In this document: in pieces, positions 24,001 through 35,975 of the stretch
How positions within the stretch are numbered: the first letter of the stretch is position 1
Layout of the letters: the number at the start of each line of letters is the position of its first letter
Source: Arenicola marina
Lineage: Eukaryota; Annelida; Polychaeta; Arenicolidae
Assembly: GCA_964019135.1 (NCBI GenBank)
Contig: OZ025265.1
Location: forward strand, 24,837,143-24,901,142
Reading direction: 5' to 3'
DNA length: 64,000 bases
Notes under the pieces: model-generated
The model's database searches: none
What the model saw: only the letters and a program-made list of their open reading frames with translations
Told to the model about the DNA's origin: nothing
Made by a program: the position numbers and the translations under genes

Positions 24001-24194
24001 TGAAAACTATAGTACTACTATGAAAACTATAGTAATACTATAGTATTCCTAGTGAGACTATAGTAATTGTATAGTAACTACCATAGTATTTCCAACTAAC
24101 TATAGTATAACTATACAAGACATAGTAATACTATAGTAATACTATGAAAACTATAGTTATACTATAGGATAACCATAGGATATTTTCATAAGGG
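21052..24194. mobile_element. 3.1-kb nonautonomous DNA transposon with subterminal ACTATAGT arrays
   Basis: The ends are inverted: CCCTTATGAAAAAGTACTATGG on the left, with the reverse complement of the right end reading CCCTTATGAAAATATCCTATGG (12 perfect bases, then imperfect). Both subterminal regions (21068-21380 and about 23080-24190) are arrays of ACTATAGTAATACTATAG. The half-unit ACTATAGT is a perfect 8-bp palindrome. The core, 21400-23080, includes a direct duplication of about 165 bp (21781-21943 and 21945-22110). No transposase is recognisable. A target duplication is not clear. Repeated palindromes near the ends could be binding sites for a transposase supplied in trans. Confidence 0.65.
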
Positions 24195-24210
24195 CTATTT
24201 CACGTACATA

Positions 24211-24982
24211 GTTTAGCCGGCTACGTAGCCCCGAGGGACCCAGGAGTCACAGGCTCCTCCCTAGGGTCCCGAAGCAGCGCATTGACGCTGCCGCCAAAAT
24301 CAAACAGATTATTGAAAATAAATAAATTTAAATTACTTTTACGCTGTGCGCAATGATAAACAAATATGGCGGTTAGCTCATGTGCAAATGTACTTGAAGT
24401 GGCGCCATCTGGCGGTGAATGTTAGCGCCATATATTGCGCATACGCGCCTCGGTACTCATTCCCTTTGAATGCTCATTCGATACGGCATGGTGAGCAGAC
24501 ATAAACACGCTTGAAAATAACACCAAAAATACCGATTGCTTCACAACATAAGAAAGGAATGAGCACCGAGGCGTGTATGCGCAATATAGCGTTAACATTC
24601 ACCGCCAGATGGCGCCACTTCAAGTACATTCGCACATGAGCTAAGCACCATATATGTTTATCATTGCGCACAGCGTGAAAGTTGAAGCAGCGGACTAAAT
24701 CGCCTCGGATACCTTTATAATATGAGTAAAGACGTCAACTTGAAGGTTAAGTAATAGATTAAGTTGCATAGAATAAGGAAATATTAAGATACACGCATGA
24801 TACTCCCAGAAAGTAATTTAAATTTATTTATTTTCAATAATCTGTTTGATTTTGGCGGCAGCGTCAATGCGCTGCTTCGGGACCCCAGGGAGGAGCCTGT
24901 GACTCCTGGGTCCCTCGGGGCTATCGGCTACGGGGCTTTTACATGATAACTTTAGCCGACTAAGCCCCGTGGCCGGCTAAAC
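24211..24982. mobile_element. 772-bp long-TIR (foldback) DNA element
   Basis: It begins GTTTAGCCGGC and ends GCCGGCTAAAC. Long inverted arms follow: GAGGGACCCAGGAGTCACAG against CTGTGACTCCTGGGTCCCTC, then GCAGCGCATTGACGCTGCCG against CGGCAGCGTCAATGCGCTGC, then a further arm around CGCCATCTGGCGGTGAATGT against ACATTCACCGCCAGATGGCG. The loop near 24475-24550 encodes nothing recognisable. The right arm contains about 110 extra bases. It starts only 16 bases after the 3.1-kb transposon. Confidence 0.8.
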
Positions 24983-25141
24983 TGCGTTCGTTAAATCCGC
25001 CACAGGGTCACATTTAGGGATATGTTCAATCGAAAACGTAGTGCAATAACTCTCTAATATTTATAAACATGTACCCTAACCGACAATCACGTAAAATCTG
25101 CCAGCAGAGATTGAACGAAACGATTCCCTGGCTTCTGGGCT

Positions 25142-25404
25142 ATAGACCGATCCGCACTCGGACACTAAGCCCCACCCACACTTGAGTCCATTTGCCTCAA
25201 TCGTGAGTATGAAATTGACAATCACAGCTGATGCTAGGTACAAGTGAGCAGTGCTCATCTCTGAAACTGAAAACAAAGTGACATAATGCTTTGTTCATCC
25301 AATTTGTTTGTCCGACATAACGCACGTGGAAGACCTTTTTCATCACTTGGTTGGATAAAAGCAAGATCGACGTCAGTAAATGGCTGACGCCTGGATCGGT
25401 CTAT
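25142..25404. mobile_element. Small MITE, ATAGACCGATCC family, copy 1
   Basis: Ends ATAGACCGATCC and GGATCGGTCTAT are perfect inverted 12-mers about 263 bp apart. The interior (AGCCCCACCCACACTTGAGT, TTGTTTGTCCGACATAACGC) is shared with copies at 25602-25869, 32859-33123 and 51808-52073. Noncoding. Confidence 0.8.
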
Positions 25405-25459
25405 TGCCAATGGGTGACATATTTTAAGTAAGAGAAAACATTTCGTGCTTTCTCCTTAC

Positions 25460-25601
25460 CCTAAACGTTAAGCGTGAGTAGTATGTGGACTATGCTGAAC
25501 CAATGTTTCGCCTTTACATGGAACAACGACCGGAAAAATGAGCTCATATGGGGGACATGATGGAACTGTTATGACTCACGTGGCCTGATGGGAAGTCTAA
25601 A
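25460..25601. repeat. Dispersed repeat related to 20181-20345
   Basis: Shares CAATGTTTCGCCTTTACATG and following blocks with 20181-20345, and abuts MITE copy 2. Confidence 0.65.
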
Positions 25602-25869
25602 ATAGACCGATGCACACTCCGACAGTATGCCCCACCCAACTTGAGTCCATTTTCCTCAATCGTGAATATGAAACTGACAATCGTTGCTGATGATAGGTAC
25701 ATGCAAGTAAGCAGTACTTATCTTTGAAACTGACAACACAGTGACATGATTCTTTGTTCATCCGACTTGTTTGTCCGACATAACGCACGTGAAATACGTA
25801 TTTTCGTCACACGATTGGATAAAAACAAGAGTTACGTCAGTGAATGATTTCAAGCCTAGATCGGTCTAT
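25602..25869. mobile_element. Small MITE, ATAGACCGATCC family, copy 2
   Basis: The left end is ATAGACCGATGC and the right end AGATCGGTCTAT, a slightly diverged version of the family termini. The interior aligns with copy 1 through CCCCACCCAACTTGAGTCC and TTGTTTGTCCGACATAACGC. Confidence 0.75.
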
Positions 25870-26217
25870 TGCCAATAGGTGACATGTTTTAAGTAAGAGA
25901 AAACACTCGGAAGTTGTTGATTGCGTTGTTCAGAATCCACTCGGCCAACGCCTCGTGTGTTCTGAACAAATTTCTCGGGCTTTCTCATTACCATACAGAT
26001 GGCAGTGTTAAGTACAAAGTCAGTGGACGGTCTGTACCCGTCGAAAGGTACCAAACAAACAACCGGCGTTTCGCGCCAAAGCCTATTTATAGTCGAAATT
26101 TGTTTATTGCTACAAGGTATTGAATCAGGGTCAAGCCAAATCGAGTAAAAATGAAATATTAGGGCTTTGTGCGGAAGTTATTTCCTGTTACATTATCCAT
26201 GGCTCTCATTCTTCCAG

Positions 26218-29200
26218 GTTTCCAGGTATTATACTAAAGCGCCTCCTAACGACGAGCGGCGTCACTGCTCGTATCGCTAGGGGTTCAGACTTGCAAGTGC
26301 CTCCTGTCACTCTCCACGACTACGTGTTCCGCAAGATGGCGCCATTTGCAGATAGGACGTGCCTGGTAAGCGGTAATTCAGCTGGTACTCATACTCATGC
26401 AAGTAAATAAAGACGTCTGGCGCCGTTGTGTTACTGACGTTATTGAGGTGACTGCCCCATAAATATCCATGGCGTTGCTGCCGGCTGGCGAATCAAATGA
26501 AGATTAGAATGTTGCAGTGTTCACTTTGGTCTTAATTAACGAACTAACAATATCCACACGATTCATTATTGAAAGTTGTTGTTTGAAAACAACTGTAACC
26601 TGTCTCCTATGCTATATATATCATTCATTTATTTTATCATTCAACTCAGATTGATAAAGGGACAAATCGAACCTATACTTTCGAAGAGGTCATCGACTTG
26701 TCCAGACGAACCGGATATGGCCTCAGCCAGCTGGGCATGCGCAAAGGCGAGACGATGGTTATATGTAAACACAACTCGGCGGATTACGTCATCGGTCTGC
26801 TTGGCGCGCTGTCGACAGGAGGCGCTGTCTGTCAGATAAACCCGGCAAGCACTCTGTGTAAGTCACTGTGTGTCACCAGTACATCAAGCGATTGCCTTGA
26901 TTTGGTAGGGGCTTAACGACACTGTCTGCCTGTACAACTATATCGCGGCATTGATCTAGACACATGTTATATGTATGACACAAGCGTAGGGTATACGAAT
27001 ACAACCATGCATATAATTGTGTGAACCGTGCCGAATATTACTTGCCTATGGCTCCATTCACCTAAATCCGAGTTAGTGTAACTACTCCACCCCCCGTGTC
27101 TTTGCGCTCCCTGTGTTATTATATCTACTATATTGTATCATTATTCAGATGAAATGAGGCATTGTTTTGGCGAGTTCAAAGACAACAAGCCTAAGTTTGT
27201 GTTGGCCGACCCGGAGTATCATTCCGTGCTGAAACAAACGTCAGTAGAAGACAATCTGAAGGTGAGGCTCAATGTTACGCCAGCAAAGATACTAACGTTA
27301 ATGTTGGGTATGTTGATGACACTTTAAGTCACAGGACTCACATCATCCTGAAACTAGTTCAAGGCAACTCGTTTGGCACAACCATCCAAGACGGGGGGCC
27401 ATCCTGAAACGCCGAAGTCAATGCAGGGAGGGTATGACATTTACGCCAAAGTGGATGCAGTCAAGGTATGACATTTACGCCAAAGTGGATGCAGGGAGGG
27501 TATGACATTTAGTGGCGCTTGGTCATTGCCGACTGTGCTGCCACTTATTGCTATTTTTTATTGTAATATATCCCGTAATTTTTGGTGGCCGGCTTTATAT
27601 CTCTGCACGTCTGTTCGCTGTACGGCATTCTGTGTGATGTCGACCGCGGCTCGCTAGGACGTCCGCGCGCGATATAAATAAACCGCGCAGTTATATGTTA
27701 AAATTGCTGTTTTACAGACTCAAAGAGATATAAAAAATATGCATCAGCATTTTGAGATACTTTTATTCTTGATTCTAAAGTTTAAAAAAATCTAAGATGT
27801 CGCATGTAAGTACTCTGCTTTAATCGAGATACCATCAGCTAGACATTTCAAGATGGTTGGATGGCAGGCTATGTTGCGTGCTACTGAAGATAAGTGCCCC
27901 GTTAAACCAGTCTACTGGCCCACCAATGGAAGACGTTCTTCTAAATTTTACTTAAATTTCTTTCCCACGTAGCGCCAGTGCCTCGCTCTTGCATGTACTT
28001 ACACTGGAAACTAAATAACTGACCCCTGGTTCAGGCACGCATCGTCCCGAGCCGAACGAACCTAGTCCGCAGAGCCAGTGTTTAGCTTTATTAAACGCGG
28101 ATGACCATTTAGATAATAATTAGACCGTTATTCAAAAATCGTGCATCGCTACAGCAACGGCCACAGAGCACCACATATAGCTTGACTTGTTCACTGGTAA
28201 CCGTCACTGTGGGCCACGCCATACGGCACGGTAATGAAGTTTGTGATCACCCTTATTAGTCGCCCTCCGCACCTCAACGTCCTGTATTATGTAACTACTT
28301 AATTATGCCATCATGTCTGTAGACAACATCCGCTCATTGAAGTTAAACCTGCCACCCAATCCACTGTTCATTATCGCAAAGAGTTCCATTCCTTTCACAT
28401 CTAACCGTATTTATTCAGTTCACGCTGATCACATCCGGCGAGGAGAGCGACGGATGTGACGTCACAATGACATCGCTGTCGTCATCCCCGAGCTCTGTGA
28501 CGTCACAATGGGACGGCGGACAGGGTGTGGACCCGGAGACGAACCCGGCGGTGATTTTATTCAGCAGCGGGACGACCGGTCTGCCCAAGGGAGTCGTCCT
28601 GTCTCACCGTAACGTGGTGGCCACTCTCTGCGCCATCGAGGGCTTAGTACACCAAGGAACCGTCGCCATCACTGTGTTCCCAATGTACCACGCCGGCGGC
28701 TTGGGGGCAGATTACTTGGCGAAAATGATCAAAGGGATGACTCAGGTCATATACCCAAGATTTGATTTTGAACAATTCCTGAAGGCGACGGAAATGTACA
28801 AGGTAGGTATTATGTCCGTAACAAATTCGGGATTGTTTTATCCGAGGGTCGATGCGGTTATACATTTATGAGCAAAGTAACGAGGCAAATGTCGCTTTTG
28901 TGTTAATAAAATCATGGTGTGTGTGCCTGTTTGACGCACGTGAACACAGCCCGGGATAATGGCAGAGGCTGGGTGACAAGGGGTACCCCAGATGCACGAA
29001 ATGTACTGATCACCGATCACGGCGATGACACCAGCTGGTGTGCCGATCGCCTGTTACCCGATAGCAACTATATAAGTCATTTCACGCATCATTACATAAT
29101 AGAAAGTAAAATATTGTCATATGTGGTGAACAAAACTAACCGAATGATGTGAATCGAAACAGCACTGCATCGTCATGTATGTAGTAAATTAAAGTTCTAT

Positions 29201-32200
29201 TCACATTAAGTCAGTCTTATATTTTGGGCCCCCCCCCCCAACCCTTCCCCCTCCCCTCCTCCCCCGCTTTTACATGCGCCCCAAATAGCCGGAAGAGGCC
29301 GTTGTGCCGCCACCGGTCGTTGTCCTGCTGGCCAAGTCCTCATTGGTTGATAAGTATGACGTCAGCAGTGTGCGCAAAGTGCTCACGGGGGCTGCGCCGA
29401 CCAAACAGGAAGTGGAAGAAGAGTGTCGGGCAAGACTCGGAAACCCGGCGTTCGTTCAAGGTCAGGATCATTAAATTGAATTTCGTTTTCCTGCAAAAAT
29501 ACAAGGCGAGGTCTTTGGAAGCTGTCACAATCGTTTTAGTTACTTTTTTGAACAGACGGCAGGAGATACTTAGTAGGAATGCATGCTTCTGTTGTGGCAT
29601 TCGTGATTGCACAGATATGATTTAAACACGTGCGTTTGCACCGAATGAACCCCAAATGCAGTGGTTTCTATACTTTCTGGTGTCAAACAGATGTTTAATG
29701 ATGTATAGATATTACACTTTATACTGTGTACATGGACATCCGGATTCATGGAAAAGTAGTCTTCAGAATTGCCCCATAAACATATGGTGTATACAATCTC
29801 TATCTGGATTTTCGCAATTTCATTCGTACGACGAAAAGAAATGTTCCAATGCGTCATATAGCGGGAGCGGATAGGTTGGGGAGAGTGGGGAATCGGGAAG
29901 TTACGGATCCGCTTTATTGCGGCATCGATAAGAAACTGAACCCCGACCCCCCCGCCCCCTCGCTCAGACCCCTCTCTTCACTACCACCACCACCTTTTTT
30001 CAATATCCGGCTTTTTGTAGTCTACGGTATGTCGGAGGCCACTTGTGTTGTCACTTTGAAGAGGACCGAAGACGGACACCGGAAGCCTGCCAGCGTGGGA
30101 ACTGTCCTGCCGGGAAGTGAAGCCAAGGTCAGCGCTACTTATTTCGACATTGAAGATCCGCTATTTCTCTGTTATAAAATATGCAAATAAAGGCGAACGA
30201 TTAGATGAATTGTTTGTCTTAAACGTTGACCGGGAAATCTGACTATCGCCATAATTCGCTTACCAGGTCCTACATCGGGACCCAGAGATCCTTTGCTGTT
30301 AGAACTGCAAAAAAGGCGAGTAGAATCAAACGACGACTTATTGATATACGGACGCCCGTAGCAGTATGATGAATATAAACAGTTGTAATGAATTGATGCA
30401 TTCGCGGTAACAGAAGTAGCGTTAAGAGCTTCCTATGACTGAGGCATGAGTCTGTGACTTGCAGGTCATCGACCCGGCCACCGGTGAGATGATGGGACCG
30501 GAAGAACAGGGCGAGATCTGTCTGCGCGGGCCGCAAACCATGATGGGATACCTCAACAAACCGGACGCAACGGCCGCCATGGTGGACAGAGACGGCTGGA
30601 TTCACACTGGTAGGACGGGATTGACGCATATAGGCTCTGATTTTCTAACCTGAAAGACATACAAAAATTACTCCAGTTAAGGCAAAACTAATTACACAAT
30701 TGACATGGAGTGTTCATCTGTTTCTTGATGTTCTAATGCCAGCGCCGTGGGCCTTTTTAGACCAGCTCTTGACGCTCCAACGTGTTACTATAATGACTTT
30801 GATTTAACATCTGTGACATGACATTATTATTCCGTTGGGAAAAAAAGTTGTTAAAGTTTTGGTTCTTTCAGGCGATCTTGGGTGTTACGACAATGATGGT
30901 CATTTCTACGTGCTTGACAGGATCAAGGAACTCATCAAGTACAAGGGATATCAGGTGGGTATGCTGTAGCCAAGGACATCAGGTGGGTATGATGTAGACA
31001 GGGACATCAGGTGGGTATGATGTAGACAGGAATATCAGGTGGGTATGATGTAGACAGGGACATCAGGTAGGTATGATGTAGACAGGGACATCAGGTGGGT
31101 ATGATGTAGACAGGGACATCAGGTGGGTATGATGTATACAGGGACATTAGGTGGATATGGTGTAGACAGGGACACCAGGTGGGTATGATGTAGACAGGGA
31201 CATTAGGTGGATATGGTGTAGACAGGAACATCAGGTGGGTATGATGTAGACAGGGACATCAGGTAGGTATGATGTAGACAGGGACACCAGGTGGGTATGA
31301 TGTATACAGGGACATCAGGTTTGCTATGATGTAGACAGGGACATCAGGTGGGTATGATGTAGACAAAGACATCAGGTGGGTATGATGTAGACAGGGACAC
31401 TAGGTGGGTATGATGTAGACAAGGACATCAGGTGGGTATGATGTAGACAGGAACATCAGGGGGGTATGATGTAGACAGGGACATCAGGTGGGTATGGTGT
31501 AGACAGGGACATCAGATGGGTATAATGTAGACAGGGACATCAGGTGGCTATGATGTAGACAGGGACATCAGGTGGCTATGATGTAGACAGGCGCATTAAG
31601 TGAGTAAGAAGTAGACAGGAATATCAGGTGGGTATGATGTAGACACGGAAATCAGGTGGGTATGATGTAGACAGAGACATCAGGTGGCTATGATGTAGAC
31701 AGGTACATTAAGTGAGTACGAAGTAGACAGGGACACCAGGTTGGTATGATGTAGACACGGACATCAGATGGGTATGATGTAGACAAGGAAATCAGGTGGG
31801 TATGATGTAGACAGGGACATCAGGTGGGTATGATGTAGACAGGGACATCAGGTGGGTATGATGTAGGCAGGGACGTCAGATGGGTATAATGTAGACAGGG
31901 ACATCAGGTGGGTATGATGTAGACAGGGACATCAGGTGGCTATGATGTAGACAGGCACATTAAGTGAGTATGATGTAGACAGGGACATCAGGTGGGTATG
32001 ATGTACGCAGGGACGTCAGATGGGTATGATGTAGACAGGGACATCAGGTGGGTATGATGTAGACAGGGACACCAGGTTGGTATGATGTATACAGGGACAC
32101 CAGGTGGGTATGATGTAGACAGTGACATCAGGTGGGTATGCGACCGTCACCGGCAAATGCTCGACTTATATCAATACATAAAAACTGCAGTTGGTCGCGA

Positions 32201-33596
32201 GCCAAAATTATTCAAATGTGCACAAAATGACATCTTTGCTAGGTGGCGCCAGCAGAGCTGGAAGCCGTTATCCTCGAACACCCGGATGTAGCTGACGTGG
32301 GTGTGATTGGCGTCCCAGACAAGATGGCGGGCGAGCTGCCCCGGGCCTACGTGGTCAGACAGCCAGGGAGCAAGGTCACGGAGAAGGACATCGGACAACA
32401 TGTCGCAGGTACGTGTAGCGAAAACCGGCCAACGAACGCCCACAAAATCGTTAGGAAGAGACATGGATACTGCTTTTTTTGTGTAGTTTTATATATTTTT
32501 TATATTTACTTATTCCGTTGCTGTGACAACTATCAGTGCAATAATTCATTTATTATTTCCTGAACATCTGCTTGTTGACCCATTCTGAGTTCTCTCGGGC
32601 ATCATATGACCCAATGCCCCCTGCTTGAGTATGTAAATATACTATTACAAGGTTATTTAGGCATACGACCCGGCGGGCCGAGTGAACTATTGTCGGCGAA
32701 TCACAGAATTGAGGATTGTTCCTTACAAAGTGACGATAGTCAGAATGCCTTCCAGACAATATAGCTTTCGCCATCCGTAAATCGAAAATGATAATTGGCC
32801 GAGCATTCAACAACTAACATTGTACGATCAAAGGTCCGATGCTCTCCCAGTGAGCTAAATGACCGACCTATGCTCCGACACTAAGCCCCGCCCACGCTTG
32901 AGTCCTTTTTCTTCAGTCGTGAGTATGCAATTAACAATCATAGCTGATGGTAGGTACAAGTGAGAAGTACTCATCACTGAAACTGACAACAAAGTGACAT
33001 GCTGCTTTGTTGGCCCGACTTGTTTGTCCGACCTGGACGCACGTGGAAGAGCTTTTTATGGCACATGATTGTATAAAAGAAGCCGTGACGTCAGTGTATG
33101 ATTGACAGCCTGGATCGGTCTATTAGCATCACAGAGACCGGTCGCTCCTCCTTCTGACCTCGCAATCCACTACCCAGCCAAACTTGCCATAATAACACCC
33201 TTAATCTTGGTGAGGTGGTTTCTACTACTTATCTTGTGTGGTTGATCTATCAATTTATTTCATTAGTTTCCCTAAACTTCTTGCAAATAACAGTTACAGA
33301 ACTTCTGGAGTGACTTGACCAGTAACAATTCTAGTTGTGTACTCATAGACTATAACTCGTGTATGCTAATAATATCGAAAGGAACATTTCAAACAAATGG
33401 CAAATCAACAAATGTGTGTGTATGATGTATGTGTATGTGATTATCGAATCGTTTTTCTTTGTACTTAGATAAAGTGTCGCACTACAAGAAGCTGAGAGGA
33501 GGGGTGGTCTTCATTGAAGCCATCCCCAAGCTGGCCAGCGGTAAAATTCTTCGAAGGAATCTCCGTGACCGAGCAAAGCGAGAGGCAACCACTTGA
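26218..33596 (+). CDS. Acyl-CoA synthetase, 4-coumarate-CoA-ligase-like (left arm, copy A)
   Basis: Exons: 26218-26365, 26650-26857, 27149-27261, 28419-28802, 29289-29460, 30021-30127, 30465-30609, 30872-30954, 32243-32408 and 33469-33596 (TGA). All introns are GT-AG and all phases match, giving about 550 codons, the usual length for this ANL-superfamily group. Landmarks: AMP-binding loop [11 protein letters not shown] (about residue 204), VYGMSEA (about 342), GWIHTGDLG, hinge [12 protein letters not shown] (about 440), and [11 protein letters not shown] near the end with the catalytic lysine. The enzyme should activate a carboxylic acid to acyl-AMP and then acyl-CoA; the substrate is unknown. 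The first mapped exon begins in mid-codon after CAG and lacks an obvious start codon, so a short 5' exon is probably missing. The N-terminus is Arg-rich, a possible mitochondrial presequence; there is no SKL-type peroxisomal tail. Exon 4 carries a Ser/Thr/Asp-rich insert before the AMP loop. Confidence 0.9.
27418..27510. repeat. Short tandem repeat in intron 3 (left arm)
   Basis: Two to three units of about 41 bp containing GGTATGACATTTACGCCAAA. The same repeat is present in opposite orientation at 58757-58845 in the right arm. Confidence 0.7.
30946..32140 (+). repeat. 28-bp minisatellite made of splice-donor copies (left arm, intron 8)
   Basis: About 42 units of ACATCAGGTGGGTATGATGT followed by AGACAGGG. 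The array starts at the exon 8/intron 8 junction itself: the exon ends GGATATCAG and the intron starts GTGGGTATG, so each unit repeats the donor CAG|GTGGGTATG. It ends about 100 bases before exon 9. Common variants are GTAGGTATG and GTGGCTATG. Confidence 0.95.
32859..33123. mobile_element. Small MITE, ATAGACCGATCC family, copy 3 (intron 9, left arm)
   Basis: The right terminus GGATCGGTCTAT is intact and the left terminus is diverged (ATGACCGACCT). The interior matches copies 1 and 2. It lies in intron 9 of the left acyl-CoA synthetase and has an exact counterpart in the right arm at 51808-52073. Confidence 0.7.
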
Positions 33597-35149
33597 TGTA
33601 CAAAACTCATGTTGAGAGGGACAACTGGAATCCACGTAGGAGCAATGCGAACACAGTTTACAGTGACGACTATAGCACACGTGGTGCAGTATACTTATGT
33701 CATCCGCTTGGAGGACGTTCTAGACGATTTAATGCAATATTTTGTTTAAGAGCATTCCATATCTATGGACTTTTGACCTTCAAGTAATGAGGTTCGCTGC
33801 TATCGTTTCTATGTCCCTTAGGCGTAGGCGTAGGAAAATTGTTGCGATTGGGGGGGGGGGGGGGCACAACCAATACGTACCAAGGGCATGAGCATGAATT
33901 CTTAAAGGAGGAGGGTGGGGGGGGGGGGCCATACCTTAAGAATGCACGTAAAAGCCTTAGACCTAGGTGACCGTGGTGACACAGTCTAAAATAAATGAGC
34001 GGATATGAGACAATAAACAAAATCAAATTGCCGAGTCGAGATTCGAGGTTACTAGCTGTTTAGTCATCGGCTGTTTTACAATTTTACAAAAGTTCAGCAG
34101 CATGGGATTTAATGTTTCTCTATTCGCTTTATGTTGCGTGTTTTTCGCGCAAAACCCACGTTACACGCGAGTTGCACAGTAAAGGCAATATACTGCATTG
34201 ATTCTTGGTTATGTATAGGACCTGATATGACGCGCCCATACAAAGATGCTTTAACTTTATCGTGAGGTTTCAGGGGCGGATCTAGGAATTTGCCAAGGGG
34301 GTAGGGGGGGATTGCTCTCTGAAAACTTGCGAACCGCGGGGCGGGGGGGGGGGAGTGCTCTCTGAAAAACTTACGACAGGGGTGGGGGGGGGGGTGCTCG
34401 GAGAAGCTGACTTTAACAGTGTTTGTTCAGGTTCCCAATGGGGGGGGGGTTGCCCCGTAACCCCACCCCCCGAGGTCTGCCCCTGCGGTTTGACCAAGAA
34501 AATTATTACGTGTTATTTTGGTCAGCAAAATATTGGAGGGGGGGGGGGGGTCCCGGATGCCCCGGATGCCCCCCCCCCGGTTCCTCCGCCTATGCTAGGT
34601 ATTCTATACTTGTATTCTATACTTGTCTTGTTGGCTAGGTGATCCCTGAAGTCGTCTTAGCATATCGATCCCTTGTTAAGGTGTCGCATGGTATATACTA
34701 TTATATAATTAACATTGTATTTATGTGAACAGTATATTTTTGTCTGTAAAATGTGCGTAATAAAACATCACACTTGGTGATTTATTACATGGCCGACCAC
34801 ATACCGCTTTCCTTCCAGGGCGTAACCAGTGTCATCCTATCATTGCGAAGACCTTCTGGTCTGGTATCCTGTATATTTGGTGCGACAGAGAAAAAACCAA
34901 AAACCTTATAAAACGTGATCATTTGATTTTGAAACAATTTCTTTATCTACACGGTGAATAAATTCAAGAGGAACATGTAAAGCAGCTGTTGCTGTTGCTG
35001 TTTGCATAATGTTACTAAATCTATTAAACCCTTCATTTAGGTTCTTTGGAATCCTTATCTTACAGACTTCTCTCCTGACGCGTACATCAGTGGATTGCGT
35101 ATAGTTGTCTGGTTTGTGATTGGTGTTGCCAAGGGAACATATGCGCGTT
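33597..35149. other. 3' UTR and downstream of left acyl-CoA synthetase, with poly-G runs
   Basis: AATAAA occurs at 33990-33995 and 34012-34017 as candidate polyadenylation signals. Several runs of 8-14 G lie at 33850, 33920, 34345, 34387, 34440 and 34540, and a matching set of C runs lies in the right arm. Pro-rich open frames through them are artefacts. Confidence 0.55.
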
Positions 35150-35400
35150 TTACGTAGTAAATCAGTTTTATGATGCCACGAGATCCATCATAACGTTCTG
35201 CGTTCTGCGTACAAGATTCACTGCCCTCTGCGTTAGGATGGCGACGCTATGACTTTGTAAACCAGCAGCCTCCGTCACGTGACTCGTTCGAGGCCATGTG
35301 ACCACACAGACGCTGAGTGCCTCCTGTCGCCATCTTGCTGCGAGAAGGTCACAAGCCTTTGCAACTAATTTATCCCCATCGCCGCCGATATAGCTTCTTG
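35150..35400 (-). repeat. Dispersed repeat, LINE-associated (left arm)
   Basis: Contains GATCCATCATAACGTTCTGC, CCTCCGTCACGTGACTCGTT and CGCCATCTTGCTGCGAGAAG. Copies occur in the right arm (49530-49770) and independently in the spacer at 41765-41990. It directly adjoins an L1/Tx1-like reverse-transcriptase fragment, so it may be LINE untranslated sequence or a separate repeat. Confidence 0.55.
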
Positions 35401-35975
35401 CTCTACTATAATTATTAATACACCAACACTATATAAAGTTATATATAATATCTATGGAGCGTCTGTAATTTGGCCCAAACTTCATTTGCTTTACCACCTT
35501 ATGCAGAAAAACACCAGCTAACTCTATAAAATGTCCTCTCGAAATCTAAGATAACCATTAAGACAAATACATGTTTGTGTATCGTATTATGTCTGCAGCT
35601 GTCTTTATGTCTTGTGCAATATATTGCCCTTTTTCATAGCCACCTCGATCATTGCTGACTGGTTTGTTAAAAAGCAGGTGCAATCTTTTGGCTAGAACAA
35701 GGTCGTTAAGATTTTGTTATCAGTATTTAGGAGGCTCAAATGGCGCCATGATGAAATGTAGCAAAGGTATTTATCGGCTTTGGGGATTAAAGTGAAAACT
35801 TCTCTTCTTTGTTCATTGCTTAGCGTATTATTATTTATAATTGCATAGTTTTAAGCTTTCAGAATAGTCTTGTAGATTTGGCCAGAAGAATTTATAGAAT
35901 TCTGAAATAAAGCCGTCACTTCCCCTGCTTTATTATTAGACATCTTATAAAGAGCTTCTAAATATAGAAACAACT
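35400..35975 (-). mobile_element. L1/Tx1-like LINE reverse-transcriptase fragment (left arm)
   Basis: This is the counterpart of 48960-49520. Read on the minus strand in more than one frame it gives pieces resembling L1-clade reverse transcriptase, including WRPISLLNTDNKIL-like and FLHKVVKQ-like segments. It is heavily decayed. Confidence 0.6.
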
